Assembly (NCBI RefSeq): GCF_020179755.1
Contig: NZ_JAIUCY010000004.1
Location: 434,001-498,000, forward strand
Direction: 5' to 3'
Origin: Herbaspirillum sp. alder98
GTDB lineage: Bacteria; Pseudomonadota; Gammaproteobacteria; Burkholderiales; Burkholderiaceae_D
Length of the DNA stretch: 64,000 bases
Part shown: in pieces, positions 17,688-27,512 of the stretch
Layout: every line of letters starts with the position of its first letter
Position numbering within the stretch: the first letter of the stretch is position 1
Program-made: the position numbers and the translations under genes
The notes under the pieces: model-generated
Database searches by the model: none
The model's input: the letters and a program-made list of their open reading frames with translations, nothing else
What the model was told of the DNA's origin: nothing

Positions 17688-19157
17688 ATGGCTATTTCCG
17701 ATTTCGACCTGGTTTTATTCGGCGGCACCGGCGACCTCTCGATGCGCAAGCTGTTGCCCGCCCTCTACGCCCGCGACCGCGCCCGTGACCTGCCGCCGGA
17801 GGCACGCATCGTCTGCCTGGGCCGCGACGACAAGTCGCGCGAAGATTTCTTGCAGGTGGTAGAAAAAGACTCCAAACCGCACATCCCTGCCGCCAATCTG
17901 GACGCGGCCGTCTGGGAGCGCTTCTGCAGCCGCCTGCGCTATGCCTCGGTCAATGCCAAGGAAGGCGCCAGCTTCGCCCACCTGAAGGACGCCCTGCGCG
18001 ACACCGACGGCCTGGCCCGCGTGTTCTACCTGGCCACCCCGCCCAGCCTGTTTGCGTCGATCTGCGAGAACCTGTCCAAGGCCGGACTGGTCACGCCGGC
18101 CTCGCGTGTGGTGCTCGAAAAACCGCTGGGCCGCGACCTGGCCAGCGCGCGCGACATCAACAAGCAGGTCGGCCGCTACTTCGAAGAATCGCAGATCTTC
18201 CGCATCGACCATTACCTGGGCAAGGAAGCGGTGCAGAACCTGCTGGCGCTGCGCTTCGGCAACGTGCTGTTCGAGCCGCTGTGGCGCCGCGAATGGATTT
18301 CGGACGTGCAGATCACCATCGCCGAAGAACTGGGCGTGGGCGGTCGCTTCGACTACTACGACACCTCCGGCGCGCTGCGCGACATGCTGCAGAACCACTT
18401 GCTGCAGTTGCTCTGTATCGTCGCCATGGAGCCGCCCGTGTCCAACTCGGCCGATGCCGTGCGTGACGAGAAGCTCAAGGTGCTGCGTTCGCTCAAGCGC
18501 TTCACGCCCACCACCCTGGCCATGAACGTGGTGCGCGGACAATATCGCTCCGGCCATGTCAACGGCGTGGCGGTGCCGGCCTACCGCAAGGAAGCCGACG
18601 CCAATCCGGAGTCCCGCACCGAGACCTTCGTCGCGGTCAAGGCCGAGATCGACACCTGGCGCTGGGCCGGCGTGCCGTTCTACCTGCGCACCGGCAAGCG
18701 CATGGCCGATCAACTGGCCGAGATCGTGGTGCGTTTCAAGAGCGTGCCGCATTCGATCTTCGCCCACCAGAACTCGACCCTGCCCAATTGCCTGGTGATC
18801 CGCCTGCAGCCAGACGAAGGACTGCACATGAACCTGATGGCCAAGCAACCCGGCGACGGCATGCGCCTGCGCCCGGTCGAGCTCGAGATGGATTTCCGCG
18901 AAAAATTCAAGACCCCGCGCATGGATGCCTACGAGCGCCTGCTGCTGGATGTCCTGCGCGGCCACCTGACGCTGTTCATGCGCAGCGACGAGCTGGAAGC
19001 GGCCTGGGAATGGGTCGAGCCGATCCTGCAGCACTGGGACCAGCAAGAAGCCGATCCGGTCCCGTACAACGCCGGCACCTGGGGGCCGGCTGCGGCCAGC
19101 GCCCTGATCGGTCGCGATGGTCTGCAATGGCGCGAAGAAGCGCTACCTGAAGTGTAA
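17688..19157 (+). CDS. zwf: Glucose-6-phosphate 1-dehydrogenase
   Basis: A 489-residue enzyme oxidising glucose 6-phosphate to 6-phosphogluconolactone with NADP or NAD. The nucleotide fingerprint is FGGTGDLSMRKL at the N-terminus, and the active-site motif RIDHYLGKE lies near residue 174. The frame is open upstream, but the ATG at 17688 (MAISDFDLVLFGG) gives the family N-terminus. It lies 76 bases after pgi and 18 before hexR. No 6-phosphogluconolactonase gene is seen beside it. Confidence 0.97.
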   Translation: MAISDFDLVLFGGTGDLSMRKLLPALYARDRARDLPPEARIVCLGRDDKSREDFLQVVEKDSKPHIPAANLDAAVWERFCSRLRYASVNAKEGASFAHLKDALRDTDGLARVFYLATPPSLFASICENLSKAGLVTPASRVVLEKPLGRDLASARDINKQVGRYFEESQIFRIDHYLGKEAVQNLLALRFGNVLFEPLWRREWISDVQITIAEELGVGGRFDYYDTSGALRDMLQNHLLQLLCIVAMEPPVSNSADAVRDEKLKVLRSLKRFTPTTLAMNVVRGQYRSGHVNGVAVPAYRKEADANPESRTETFVAVKAEIDTWRWAGVPFYLRTGKRMADQLAEIVVRFKSVPHSIFAHQNSTLPNCLVIRLQPDEGLHMNLMAKQPGDGMRLRPVELEMDFREKFKTPRMDAYERLLLDVLRGHLTLFMRSDELEAAWEWVEPILQHWDQQEADPVPYNAGTWGPAAASALIGRDGLQWREEALPEV

Positions 19158-19175
19158 AGGCGGCACAGCGTCATC

Positions 19176-20036
19176 ATGTCCATGTTGCTCGACTCGATTC
19201 GCACCCACATCAACTCCCTCTCCAAGTCGGAGAAGAAGGTGGCCGCGACTGTACTGGCCAATCCGCAGCTGGCGCTGGCCGAGAATCTGACCGCGCTGGC
19301 CAAGAACGCCGAGGTGTCCGAGCCGACCGTGATCCGCTTCTGCCGCGCCATCGGCTACGAAGGCTGGCACGACTTCAAGCTCAAGCTGGCGCAAAGCCTG
19401 GCGCTGGCCTTGCCCGGCGCCGACGAGACCCTGGCGCAGGACGACCTGGCCGCCGACCTGGTCAACAAGATCTGCAGCCGCTCGATCAACACCCTGCTCG
19501 ACCTGCGCAACCACCTCAACCCGGACGCCATCCAGCTGGCGCTGGAAGTGCTGGCGCGGGCCAACAAGATCGAGTTCTACGGCCAGGGCACGTCGGGCAT
19601 CGTGGCCAACGATGCCCAGCACAAGTTCTTCCGCTCGGGGGTGCCGACGGTGGCCTATTCGGACCCGCACATCCACAGCATTGCGGCGTCCCTGCTGAAG
19701 GCCGGCGACTGCGTGGTGGCGATCTCGCAGCGCGGCGGCAATGCGGCCTTGCTGCGCAGTATCCAGCTGGCGCGCCGGGGCGGCGCCGACATCATCGTGC
19801 TGGGCCCCAGCGGCACGCCGCTGGCCGAACTGGCCACGGTGCTGGTGCCGATCGACCTGTCGTTCAATATCGATCCCTATACGCCGATCTCGGCGCGGCT
19901 GGCGCACCTGGTCGTGATCGACATCCTGGCCGTCGGGCTGGCATTGCGCCGCGGCCCGGAATTCCGCAAGAAAATGCAGAACGCACAGAAGTCGCTGCAG
20001 AAATTCGACATGCAGTTCGACTCGTTCTTCCGTTGA
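19176..20036 (+). CDS. hexR: HexR, RpiR-family repressor of central carbon genes
   Basis: A 286-residue regulator with an N-terminal RpiR helix-turn-helix (residues about 1-77; [18 protein letters not shown]) and a C-terminal SIS sugar-phosphate domain ([20 protein letters not shown] from about 129). HexR proteins in this family bind DNA until KDPG releases them. Two matching boxes lie in the edd/pgi gap of this window. Its position inside the zwf operon fits autoregulation. The next gene, tal, follows after 40 bases. Confidence 0.94.
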   Translation: MSMLLDSIRTHINSLSKSEKKVAATVLANPQLALAENLTALAKNAEVSEPTVIRFCRAIGYEGWHDFKLKLAQSLALALPGADETLAQDDLAADLVNKICSRSINTLLDLRNHLNPDAIQLALEVLARANKIEFYGQGTSGIVANDAQHKFFRSGVPTVAYSDPHIHSIAASLLKAGDCVVAISQRGGNAALLRSIQLARRGGADIIVLGPSGTPLAELATVLVPIDLSFNIDPYTPISARLAHLVVIDILAVGLALRRGPEFRKKMQNAQKSLQKFDMQFDSFFR

Positions 20037-20076
20037 GTTCTCTTTCCGCTATTTCCCTTTTGTGACAGGACGTTCC

Positions 20077-21012
20077 ATGACCCAGCTTGACCAGTTGAAG
20101 CAGTACACCACCATCGTGGCCGATACCGGCGACTTCCAGTCGATGAAGGCGTTTGCGCCCCAGGACGCCACCACCAATCCATCGCTGATCCTCAAGGCAG
20201 TGCAGAAGGACGAATACAAGCCGCTGCTGGCGACCGTGGTCAAGGCGCATGCCGGCAAGAGCACCGACGAGATCATCGACCACCTGCTGATCGCGTTCGG
20301 GCTGGAAATCCTGAAATTGATCCCGGGACGGGTCTCCACCGAGACCGACGCCCGCCTGTCGTTCGACACCGAGGCCACTGTGGCCAAGGGCCGCACGCTG
20401 ATCAAGCTGTATGAGGCCGCCGGCATCAAGCGCGAGCGGGTGCTCATCAAGATCGCCGCCACCTGGGAAGGCATCCGCGCCGCCGAGATCCTGGAGAAGG
20501 AAGGCATCCATTGCAACCTGACCCTGCTGTTCTCGCTGCCGCAGGCGATTGCCTGCGCCGAAGCCGGCGTGCAGTTGATCTCGCCGTTCGTGGGCCGGAT
20601 CTACGACTGGTTCAAGAAATCCACCGGGCAGGAATACACCGGCGCCGATGATCCGGGCGTGCAGTCGGTCAAGACTGTGTATAACTATTACCGCAAGTTC
20701 GGCTATGCCACCGAGGTGATGGGTGCGAGCTTTCGCAACACCTCGCAGATCGTCGAACTGGCTGGTTGCGACCTGCTCACCATCAGCCCCGACCTGCTGC
20801 AGAAACTGGCCGAGTCCGACGCCCCGGTCGAGCGCAAGCTGAGCGCCGACGCCGCGAAGTCGGCCGACATCGCCCGCGTGAGCCTGGACCAGAAGGCATT
20901 CCGCCTGGCCCTCAATGGCGACGCGATGGCGACCGAGAAGTTGGCCGAAGGTATCCGGCAATTCGCCGCCGATGCGGTGAAGCTGGAAGGCATTGTCGAC
21001 GCCGCACGTTAA
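20077..21012 (+). CDS. tal: Transaldolase
   Basis: A 311-residue class I transaldolase of the TalB type that moves a dihydroxyacetone unit between pentose-phosphate intermediates. The Schiff-base Lys is in [13 protein letters not shown] near residue 130, and the N-terminal [11 protein letters not shown] motif is diagnostic. The ATG at 20077 has an upstream AGGA. It is the last gene of the pgi-zwf-hexR-tal operon and ends before an imperfect palindrome. Confidence 0.97.
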   Translation: MTQLDQLKQYTTIVADTGDFQSMKAFAPQDATTNPSLILKAVQKDEYKPLLATVVKAHAGKSTDEIIDHLLIAFGLEILKLIPGRVSTETDARLSFDTEATVAKGRTLIKLYEAAGIKRERVLIKIAATWEGIRAAEILEKEGIHCNLTLLFSLPQAIACAEAGVQLISPFVGRIYDWFKKSTGQEYTGADDPGVQSVKTVYNYYRKFGYATEVMGASFRNTSQIVELAGCDLLTISPDLLQKLAESDAPVERKLSADAAKSADIARVSLDQKAFRLALNGDAMATEKLAEGIRQFAADAVKLEGIVDAAR

Positions 21013-21054
21013 GCACTAAACCTTCAGCGCTAAACATTGAGCGTTGACGGACAA

Positions 21055-21090
21055 TCGCCGCCGCCCCGACATCAGTCAGGGCGACGGCGA
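21055..21090. repeat. Imperfect GC-rich palindrome between tal and idnD, degenerate REP-like unit
   Basis: The arms TCGCCG, CGCCC and GAC pair with GTC, GGGCG and CGGCGA around a four-base loop, with two symmetric single mismatches. The half GTCAGGGCGACGG is shared with the REP-like unit at 44001-44030. It probably acts as a transcription end for the two convergent genes. Confidence 0.6.
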
Positions 21091-21112
21091 CGGTTTGCAC
21101 CCCACCCTGCGG

Positions 21113-22150
21113 TCAGGCGAAACTGATCTGCACCTTCATCATCTTCGAGCGATCGCCTGCGATCTCGAACGCCTCGACCGATTTCTCGAACGGGTAGGTG
21201 GCCGTGATCAACGGCTTCACATCGACCAGTCGACGATTCATCAATTCCACCGCCATCGCAAACTCTTCATGGAAGCGGAACGCGCCGCGCCAGTCGAGCT
21301 CCTTGCCCACCAGCAGGTTGGCCGGAAAATTGATATCGCCGCCCAACCCCACCTGCACGATGATGGCCTGCGGACGCAATGCTTCCAGCGCGCCGACCAG
21401 CGCGCGCTCGTTGCCGCTGGCCTCGAACAGCACGTCGAACGTACCCTTGTCGGCGGCATAGGCCTTCAGCGCATCGGGCGTGTCTGCCATGTTGATGGCG
21501 CGATCGGCGCCGACATTGATGGCGGCCTCAAGCGGCATCTTCGCCACATCGGTGACCACCACCTCCAGCGCCCCGGCGCGACGGGCGGCGATCACCACCA
21601 GCGCACCGATCGGGCCGCAACCCGTCACCAGCACCCGCTTGCCTACCAGCGGCCCGGCGCGGCGCACCGCATGCAAGGCTACCGACAGCGGCTCGGCCAT
21701 GGCCGCCTCGCCATCGCTGACATGGTCCGCCACCACATGGGCCTGGGCGCGCTCGATCACGATCTCCTGGCGAAACGCTCCCTGCACATGCGGCATGCGC
21801 ATGGCGCTGCCGTAGAAGCGCATGTCCAGGCAATGGTTCTGCTTGCCCTCCTGGCAGTATTTGCAGGCGCCGCACGGGCGGCTGGGGCTGATGGCGATGC
21901 GGGTGCCGGGGGTGATATCGGTGATGCCCGAACCGATCTCGGCGATCTGGCCCGAGACCTCGTGGCCCAGCACCATCGGCTCCTTGATGCGCACCACGCC
22001 GAAGCCGCCGTGATGGTAGTAGTGCAGGTCCGAGCCGCAGATGCCGCCGGCCTTCACCTTGACCTTCAGTTGCAGCGGCTGCAGCGCGCCGGTGTCGAGT
22101 TCCTGAATGCGCAGGTCGTGCGGCGCATGAATGACGATGCCTTGTTGCAT
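21113..22150 (-). CDS. idnD: L-idonate 5-dehydrogenase-like zinc alcohol dehydrogenase
   Basis: A 345-residue medium-chain dehydrogenase. Catalytic zinc ligands lie in GGICGSDLHYY and GHEV, structural zinc cysteines in CGACKYCQEGKQNHC, and the NAD loop in GCGPIGALV. The block DMRFYGSAMRMPHVQG is shared with E. coli IdnD. The reaction would be L-idonate to 5-keto-D-gluconate. GGAG precedes the ATG. It is last in the gntP-gntK-idnO-idnD operon, 27 bases after idnO. Relatives such as sorbitol or L-threonine dehydrogenases are less likely given this context. Confidence 0.85.
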   Translation of the reverse strand: MQQGIVIHAPHDLRIQELDTGALQPLQLKVKVKAGGICGSDLHYYHHGGFGVVRIKEPMVLGHEVSGQIAEIGSGITDITPGTRIAISPSRPCGACKYCQEGKQNHCLDMRFYGSAMRMPHVQGAFRQEIVIERAQAHVVADHVSDGEAAMAEPLSVALHAVRRAGPLVGKRVLVTGCGPIGALVVIAARRAGALEVVVTDVAKMPLEAAINVGADRAINMADTPDALKAYAADKGTFDVLFEASGNERALVGALEALRPQAIIVQVGLGGDINFPANLLVGKELDWRGAFRFHEEFAMAVELMNRRLVDVKPLITATYPFEKSVEAFEIAGDRSKMMKVQISFA

Positions 22151-22177
22151 GATGGTCTCCGGTTTGGTCTTTGATTA

Positions 22178-22972
22178 CTACAAGGTTGCGGTCACGCCGC
22201 CATCTACATACAGGATATGACCATTGACGAAGCGCGAGGCATCGCTGCCCAGGAACACCGCCGCGCCCACCAGGTCTTCCACGTCGCCCCAGCGGCGTGA
22301 CGGCGTACGTCCGACCAGCCACTCGGTAAATTTCTGGTCCTGCACCAGTGCCATGTTCATCTCGGTCTTGAAATAACCTGGTCCCAGGCCGTTGACCTGG
22401 ATGCCGTACTTGCCCCAATCGATGGCCATGCCCTTGGTGAACATCTTGACCGCGCCTTTGGTGGCCGCGTAGGGCGCAATGTTGGGGCGGCCCAGTTCGC
22501 TCTGCACCGAACAGATGTTGATGATCTTGCCGCGCCCGCGCGGGATCATATGGCGCGCCACGGCCTGGGCTGCATAGAAGACGCTGTTCAGGTTGGTGTT
22601 GATGATGTCGTGCCAGTCTTCGTGCTTGAAGTCTTCCAGCGCATTGCGACGCTGGATGCCGGCGTTATTGACCAGCACCTCGATGGCGCCGATGTCGCTC
22701 TCGATCTTCTGCACCGCCGCCTGCACCGCCTCGGCCGAGGTAGCGTCGAAGCTGGACTCATGGATCACGTGGCCTTCGTCGCGCAGTTGCTGCGCCACCT
22801 TGGCCAGCTTGGCGGCATCGCGCCCGTTGAGCACGATGGCCGCGCCGGCTTCGGCCATGCCGCGCGCCAGCGCCAGGCCGATGCCGCCGGACGAACCGGT
22901 GATCAGGGCCAGCTTTCCTTCGAGTGAAAAATTCTGCAGGCCAGCGGGCAGTTGCGTTGCCTTGATGCTCAT
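22178..22972 (-). CDS. idnO: Gluconate 5-dehydrogenase-like SDR
   Basis: A 264-residue short-chain dehydrogenase that would reduce 5-keto-D-gluconate to D-gluconate. The nucleotide loop is TGSSGGIG, the catalytic Tyr/Lys lie in YAATKG, and the stretches LVNNAGIQRR, INICSVQSELGR and GPGYFKTEM closely resemble E. coli IdnO. The ATG at 22970-22972 is used; the longer open frame to 23137 runs into the kinase gene. Together with idnD it feeds idonate into the gluconate kinase encoded just upstream. Confidence 0.88.
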   Translation of the reverse strand: MSIKATQLPAGLQNFSLEGKLALITGSSGGIGLALARGMAEAGAAIVLNGRDAAKLAKVAQQLRDEGHVIHESSFDATSAEAVQAAVQKIESDIGAIEVLVNNAGIQRRNALEDFKHEDWHDIINTNLNSVFYAAQAVARHMIPRGRGKIINICSVQSELGRPNIAPYAATKGAVKMFTKGMAIDWGKYGIQVNGLGPGYFKTEMNMALVQDQKFTEWLVGRTPSRRWGDVEDLVGAAVFLGSDASRFVNGHILYVDGGVTATL

Positions 22973-23006
22973 GGTGTCTCCTGTCGGATCGGTGTTGTTA
23001 TCGGGG

Positions 23007-24560
23007 TTACTTCGACTTGACCATCTCGCGCTGGAACGCGGCGATGGCGTGGTATTCGTTTTCCAGCTTGCCCGGAATGGCCGCAAAGATCGGTTGCAGG
23101 CGACCGTACACCTTGACCGCGTCGGCCTCGGGCGCATGGTGATGGGTCGAGCCCACCATCTCCGAGATCACCGACAGCGACGGCACCAGGCCCAGCGCCC
23201 AGGCGCCCAGCACGGCCGCGCCCAGGCAAGACGATTCGACGCTCTCGGGCACCATCACTTCGCGATCGAAGATGTCGGCCATCATCTGGCGCCACAGCGC
23301 CGAGCGGGCAAAGCCGCCGGTGGCCATCATGCGCTTGGTGGGACCGATCAGTTCTTCCAGCGCGGGCAGGATGCTGTAGAGATTGAAGATCACGCCTTCC
23401 AGCGCGGCGCGGATCATGTGATGCTTGCCGTGGTGCAGCGCCAGTCCGAAGAATGAGCCGCGCAGGTCGGCATTCCACAATGGCGCGCGCTCGCCGGCCA
23501 TGAAGGGATGGAACAGCAAGCCTTCGGCGCCCGGCGCCACCGTCTCGGCGATCCGGGTCAGCGCCTCGTAGGGATCGACACCCTCCTCGCGCGCGGCGGC
23601 GGCTTCGGCCGTGGCCAGTTCGTCGCGCACCCAGCGGAAGATGTTGCCACCGTTGTTGACCGGGCCGCCCACCACCCAGTGCTTCTCGGTGAGCGCATAA
23701 CAGAACAGGCGGCCATGCGGGTCGGTCAGCGGCTGGTCGATCACGGTGCGCATGGCACCAGAGGTGCCGATGGTGACCGCCACATGACCGGGCTCGATGG
23801 CATTGACGCCCAGGTTGGACAGCACGCCGTCATTGGCGCCGATGATGAACGGCGTATCGGTGGACAGGCCCAGCCGCTGCGCGCTCTGCGCATCCAGCGG
23901 CGGCAGGCGGTGGGTGGTCGGCACCGGTTGCGGCAGTTGCGCCACATCCACCTTCAGCAGCGCGAGCGCCTCGCGGTCCCAGGCCAGCTCGCGCAGGTTG
24001 AACATGCCGGTGGCCGAGGCAATCGAATAATCGACCTGCCACTGGCCGAACAGACGAAACAGCACGTACTCCTTGATGCCGACGAAGCGCGCCGCCTTAT
24101 CGAACACCTCCGGCTTTTCATGGCGCAGCCACATCAGCTTGCACAGCGGCGACATCGGGTGGATCGGGGTGCCGGTGCGACGGTAGATGGCATTGCCATC
24201 GAAGTCCTTCTTGATGCGCTCGGCCCACACCGAAGCCCGGATATCGCCCCAGGTGATGCTGTTGCACAGCAACTGGTGCTCGGCATCGAGGGCGATGACG
24301 CTATGCATGGCCGCGCTGAAGGACACCAGGGCGATGTCTTCGGGCGTGGCCTTGGCCGCCTTGACGGCGCCTGCAATCGACCCCAGCACCGCCTCGAAGA
24401 TCTGCTGCGGGTCTTGCTCGGCCATGCCCGGCTCGGTGCACAGCACCGGGTACTCCACGGCATGCTGGGCGACCACCTGGCCGTCGAGCGTGAAGACCAC
24501 GGTCTTGGTGCTGGTGGTGCCGATATCGACACCTAGCATGGTGCGGGGAGCTTGGGGCAT
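23007..24560 (-). CDS. gntK: FGGY-family gluconokinase
   Basis: A 517-residue sugar kinase with the ATPase fold of the FGGY family: phosphate loop GVDIGTTSTKTVVF at the N-terminus and a C-terminal ATGGFARSALWRQMM adenosine segment. The SFSAAMHSVIALD region is typical of the gluconate-specific FGGY branch (as in B. subtilis GntK) rather than xylulokinases. It produces 6-phosphogluconate, the substrate of edd. It sits 16 bases after gntP. The start ATG at 24558-24560 gives MPQAPRTMLGVDIG. Confidence 0.9.
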   Translation of the reverse strand: MPQAPRTMLGVDIGTTSTKTVVFTLDGQVVAQHAVEYPVLCTEPGMAEQDPQQIFEAVLGSIAGAVKAAKATPEDIALVSFSAAMHSVIALDAEHQLLCNSITWGDIRASVWAERIKKDFDGNAIYRRTGTPIHPMSPLCKLMWLRHEKPEVFDKAARFVGIKEYVLFRLFGQWQVDYSIASATGMFNLRELAWDREALALLKVDVAQLPQPVPTTHRLPPLDAQSAQRLGLSTDTPFIIGANDGVLSNLGVNAIEPGHVAVTIGTSGAMRTVIDQPLTDPHGRLFCYALTEKHWVVGGPVNNGGNIFRWVRDELATAEAAAAREEGVDPYEALTRIAETVAPGAEGLLFHPFMAGERAPLWNADLRGSFFGLALHHGKHHMIRAALEGVIFNLYSILPALEELIGPTKRMMATGGFARSALWRQMMADIFDREVMVPESVESSCLGAAVLGAWALGLVPSLSVISEMVGSTHHHAPEADAVKVYGRLQPIFAAIPGKLENEYHAIAAFQREMVKSK

Positions 24561-24576
24561 GGGCGGTTTTCCTTTA

Positions 24577-25929
24577 CTAGACGACCAGGTTGAGCAACAT
24601 GATGAAGATGATAGCAACAACCGAAATCAGTGTTTCCATCGCGGTCCAGGTCTTGAAGGTCTCGCCAACGCTCATGTTGAAGTATTCCTTGACCAGCCAG
24701 AACCCGGCATCGTTGACGTGCGACAGGATGAGCGATCCGGCGCCGGTGGCCAGCACCAGCAGTTCCTTGTTGGTGCCGGGCACCAGCGCCACCAGGGGCG
24801 CTACGATACCGGCGCCGGTGATGGTGGCCACCGTCGCCGAACCGGTCGCCACGCGAATCACGCCGGCCACGAACCAGGCCAGCAGCAAGGGCGAGATCTG
24901 GGCATGGACCGCCAGTTCACCGATGGCGGTACCAACGCCGCTATTGACCAGCATCTGCTTGAAGCCGCCGCCGGCGCCGATGATCAGCACGATGGCCGCA
25001 GTCGGCGCCAGGCTGTGATCGACGAACTTGAGCACCTGCTGGCGGGTGAAGCCGCGCGCCACGCCGAAGGTATACATCGCCAGCAACAGGGCCGCCAGCA
25101 GCGCGACGATGGGGTTGCCGATGAAGTCCATCAGCTCGCGCACGGCATTGCCTTCCGGCAGGGCCACATCGACGAAGGTCTTGAGCAGCATCAGGAACAC
25201 CGGCGACAGCACCGTCACCAGGGTGATGCCAAAGCCCGGCAGGTTGGTGGTCTGCGGCTCACGCGCCAGTTGCGCCATCAATTCCTCGGACGGCTTGACG
25301 TCGACATAGCGCGAAATGAACGAGCCGAACATGGGACCGGCGATGATCACCGTCGGCAGGCCCACGATCAGGCCGTACAGGATGGTCTTGCCGATATCGG
25401 CGCCGAAGATGCCGATGGCCAGCAACGGACCCGGATGCGGCGGCACCAGGCCGTGCATCACCGACAGGCTGGCCAGCATCGGCATGCCGATCTTGAACAA
25501 TGGCACGCCCGAACGACGCGCCACGATGAACACCAGCGGAATCAGCAGCACGAAGCCGATTTCGAAGAACAGCGGAATGCCCACCAGGAAGGCGCCCATC
25601 ATCATCGCCCAGTGCACCCGCTGGCGGCCGAAGGCGCGCACCAGCGTCTGCGAGATCTGGTCGGCGCCGCCGGACTCGGCCATCAGCTTGCCCAGCATGG
25701 TGCCCAGGCCCAGCACGATGCCGACGAAGCCCAGCACGCCGCCGAAGCCGTCCTGGAACGACTTGACGATCTTGGGCAGCGGCATGCCCGAGATCAGGCC
25801 GAGAAAGCCCGAGGTGATGATCAAGGCGACAAAGGGGTGCACGCGCAGCCGCGTGATCATCAGGACCAGCGCGAGAATGGCGATAAATGCGTTGAACAGC
25901 AAGGTTGCTTCGTGGCTCATGCCCAGCAT
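24577..25929 (-). CDS. gntP: GntP-family gluconate:H+ symporter
   Basis: A 450-residue inner-membrane permease with about 12-14 hydrophobic segments. Family blocks include GFGGVLGFVGIVLGLGTMLGKLMAESGGAD, whose AESGGAD end is diagnostic, and ATGSATVATITGAGI. The ATG at 25927-25929 (MLGMSHEATLLF) is chosen because GGAG lies eight bases upstream. It is first in the operon and divergent from the LacI-family regulator, with two operators in the gap. Gluconate is the likely substrate; idonate is also possible. Confidence 0.92.
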   Translation of the reverse strand: MLGMSHEATLLFNAFIAILALVLMITRLRVHPFVALIITSGFLGLISGMPLPKIVKSFQDGFGGVLGFVGIVLGLGTMLGKLMAESGGADQISQTLVRAFGRQRVHWAMMMGAFLVGIPLFFEIGFVLLIPLVFIVARRSGVPLFKIGMPMLASLSVMHGLVPPHPGPLLAIGIFGADIGKTILYGLIVGLPTVIIAGPMFGSFISRYVDVKPSEELMAQLAREPQTTNLPGFGITLVTVLSPVFLMLLKTFVDVALPEGNAVRELMDFIGNPIVALLAALLLAMYTFGVARGFTRQQVLKFVDHSLAPTAAIVLIIGAGGGFKQMLVNSGVGTAIGELAVHAQISPLLLAWFVAGVIRVATGSATVATITGAGIVAPLVALVPGTNKELLVLATGAGSLILSHVNDAGFWLVKEYFNMSVGETFKTWTAMETLISVVAIIFIMLLNLVV

Positions 25930-26126
25930 GGTGGATCTCCTGCCGACAGCCGACCAAAACGCCAGGCATGGCCGCCGGCGCATCACCGGCATCGCAGGCG
26001 AGTCTCCGTTGGCCCCAGCCGGGCGGCCGTGGTCTGCACTATCTGCGTAGTGTTGTGTTGATCTTGTGACGGCTTGTGGTCAAGCCTTATCTTTTCCTGA
26101 GTACGACATCGTCAATGTCAACGCCG

Positions 26127-26142
26127 ATGTTAGCGTTAACAT
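26127..26142. promoter_or_regulatory. Gluconate-repressor operator 1
   Basis: ATGTTAGCGTTAACAT is a near-perfect palindrome like the E. coli GntR/IdnR operators. Its 14-base core is identical to 15647-15660 in front of edd. Confidence 0.82.
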
Positions 26143-26150
26143 CGGGTCGG

Positions 26151-26166
26151 ATGATAACGCTAACAT
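26151..26166. promoter_or_regulatory. Gluconate-repressor operator 2
   Basis: ATGATAACGCTAACAT is a variant of operator 1, on the same helical face at about 24 bases. Tandem operators suit a LacI-family dimer pair. Confidence 0.75.
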
Positions 26167-26296
26167 TTTGCGGGCGTCAAACTCTCTTCATGCTGCAGCG
26201 CGACATTGATTTCCCGCTGGAAATAATCATCAAGGATGTTTATTGCCGGCCATCCGGGCGCGGTATCATGTCGCCAAACCCGAATATCACTCCGCC

Positions 26297-27349
26297 ATGA
26301 GCCGTCGCGAAGCATCCAAGCTGGTCCCACCTCTCCCCCCCAAAGGCAGCCGCGCCACCGGTCGCGTCACCATCATCGACGTCGCCCGCCTGGCGGCGGT
26401 CAGCCCGATGACGGTGTCGCGCGCCCTGAAGACGCCGGAACTGGTGCAGGAAAAATCGCGCGAGCGCATCATGGCCGCCATCGCGCAACTGGGCTATGTG
26501 CCCAACCAGGCTGCTGCCACGCTGGCGTCGGCGCGCTCGCAAGTCATCGCGGTGCTGGTGCCGTCGCTGACCAACGCGGTATTCATCGAGACGCTTTCCG
26601 GCATTCGCGACTACCTCAACGAAGCGGGCTACCAGTTCCTGATCGGCGAGACCGGTTATGCGCGGGTCAAGGAAGAACAGCTGATCTCGACCTACCTGTC
26701 GCATGCGCCGGCCGGCTTCCTGCTGTCAAGCAGCGAGCAACACGAGATCCTGCAGGCGCGCCCGGCCAGCCGCGCCATTCCTGCGGTGCGCATGTTCGAC
26801 CTGGGGCGCAGCAACCAGGACCATTCGGTGGGGTTCTCGCAATCGCGCGCCGGCTTTGCCGTGGCCCAGCATCTGGCGCAACGCGGCTATCGGCGCATCG
26901 CCTTCATCGCCGCCCAGCTCGACCCGCGCATGCTGAAGCGCCGCGAGGGCTTTCGCAAAGGCCTGCTGGAGGCCGGCCTGGAAGCGGCCACCGAGGTGTT
27001 GTTGCCGGAGCCGACCACGGTCGACATGGGCGCGCAATTGCTGCGTCGGGTACTGCAGGCCCGCCCCGATTGCGACGCCGTCTTCTGCTGCAACGACGAC
27101 CTGGCCCTGGGCGCGCTGTTCGAATGCCAGCGCCAGGGCATCGCAGTGCCGCGCCAGCTGGCCATTGCGGGCTTCAATGACCTGTCATGGGCGGCCTGCG
27201 CCACGCCATCGATCACGACCGTGATCACGCCGCGTTACGACATCGGCTACAAATCTGCCGAAATGCTGATCCGCCAGCTAAAGGGGGAAAGCATCGAACG
27301 CGGCCGGCTCGACCTCGGGTTCGAGCTGGCAGTGCGCGAGAGCACCTGA
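26297..27349 (+). CDS. gntR: LacI-family gluconate repressor
   Basis: A 350-residue LacI/GalR regulator. The helix-turn-helix (residues about 24-70) reads VTIIDVARLAAVSPMTVSRALK, with the hinge helix QAAATLASARS, followed by a periplasmic-binding-like sugar domain. Divergent placement from gntP and the operators between them point to GntR function. The ATG at 26297 lacks a good Shine-Dalgarno; a TTG at 26243 with AAGGATG would add 18 residues. It is probably released by gluconate or 6-phosphogluconate, by analogy with the family. Confidence 0.88.
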   Translation: MSRREASKLVPPLPPKGSRATGRVTIIDVARLAAVSPMTVSRALKTPELVQEKSRERIMAAIAQLGYVPNQAAATLASARSQVIAVLVPSLTNAVFIETLSGIRDYLNEAGYQFLIGETGYARVKEEQLISTYLSHAPAGFLLSSSEQHEILQARPASRAIPAVRMFDLGRSNQDHSVGFSQSRAGFAVAQHLAQRGYRRIAFIAAQLDPRMLKRREGFRKGLLEAGLEAATEVLLPEPTTVDMGAQLLRRVLQARPDCDAVFCCNDDLALGALFECQRQGIAVPRQLAIAGFNDLSWAACATPSITTVITPRYDIGYKSAEMLIRQLKGESIERGRLDLGFELAVREST

Positions 27350-27512
27350 ACTCGCTGCTGATGAGTTAGTCACGCGTTAGTCGTCGGGACTGGCAAAGTA
27401 AGACTTTTCCTCTAGACAAGACCGGAGCAGCCACTACAATCGTGACGTGGCCGGTCAACGACCATAGTTAATAAAAATGCGTTAATAAGTCCAGACCCTC
27501 AGGAGATAGCTC

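Larger units (their letters stand above)
25930..26296. promoter_or_regulatory. Divergent gntP / gntR regulatory region
   Basis: This 367-base gap contains two palindromic operators at 26127-26142 and 26151-26166 (centres 24 bases apart). I see no other gene in it. A TTG at 26243 preceded by AAGGATG is in frame with the regulator and could be an alternative start. Confidence 0.75.

Noticed and set aside
24187..26061. Open frame of 624 codons opposite gntP/gntK
   Set aside because: It is antisense to two well-supported genes and starts inside the kinase. Composition is dominated by His, Gln, Arg and Asp.
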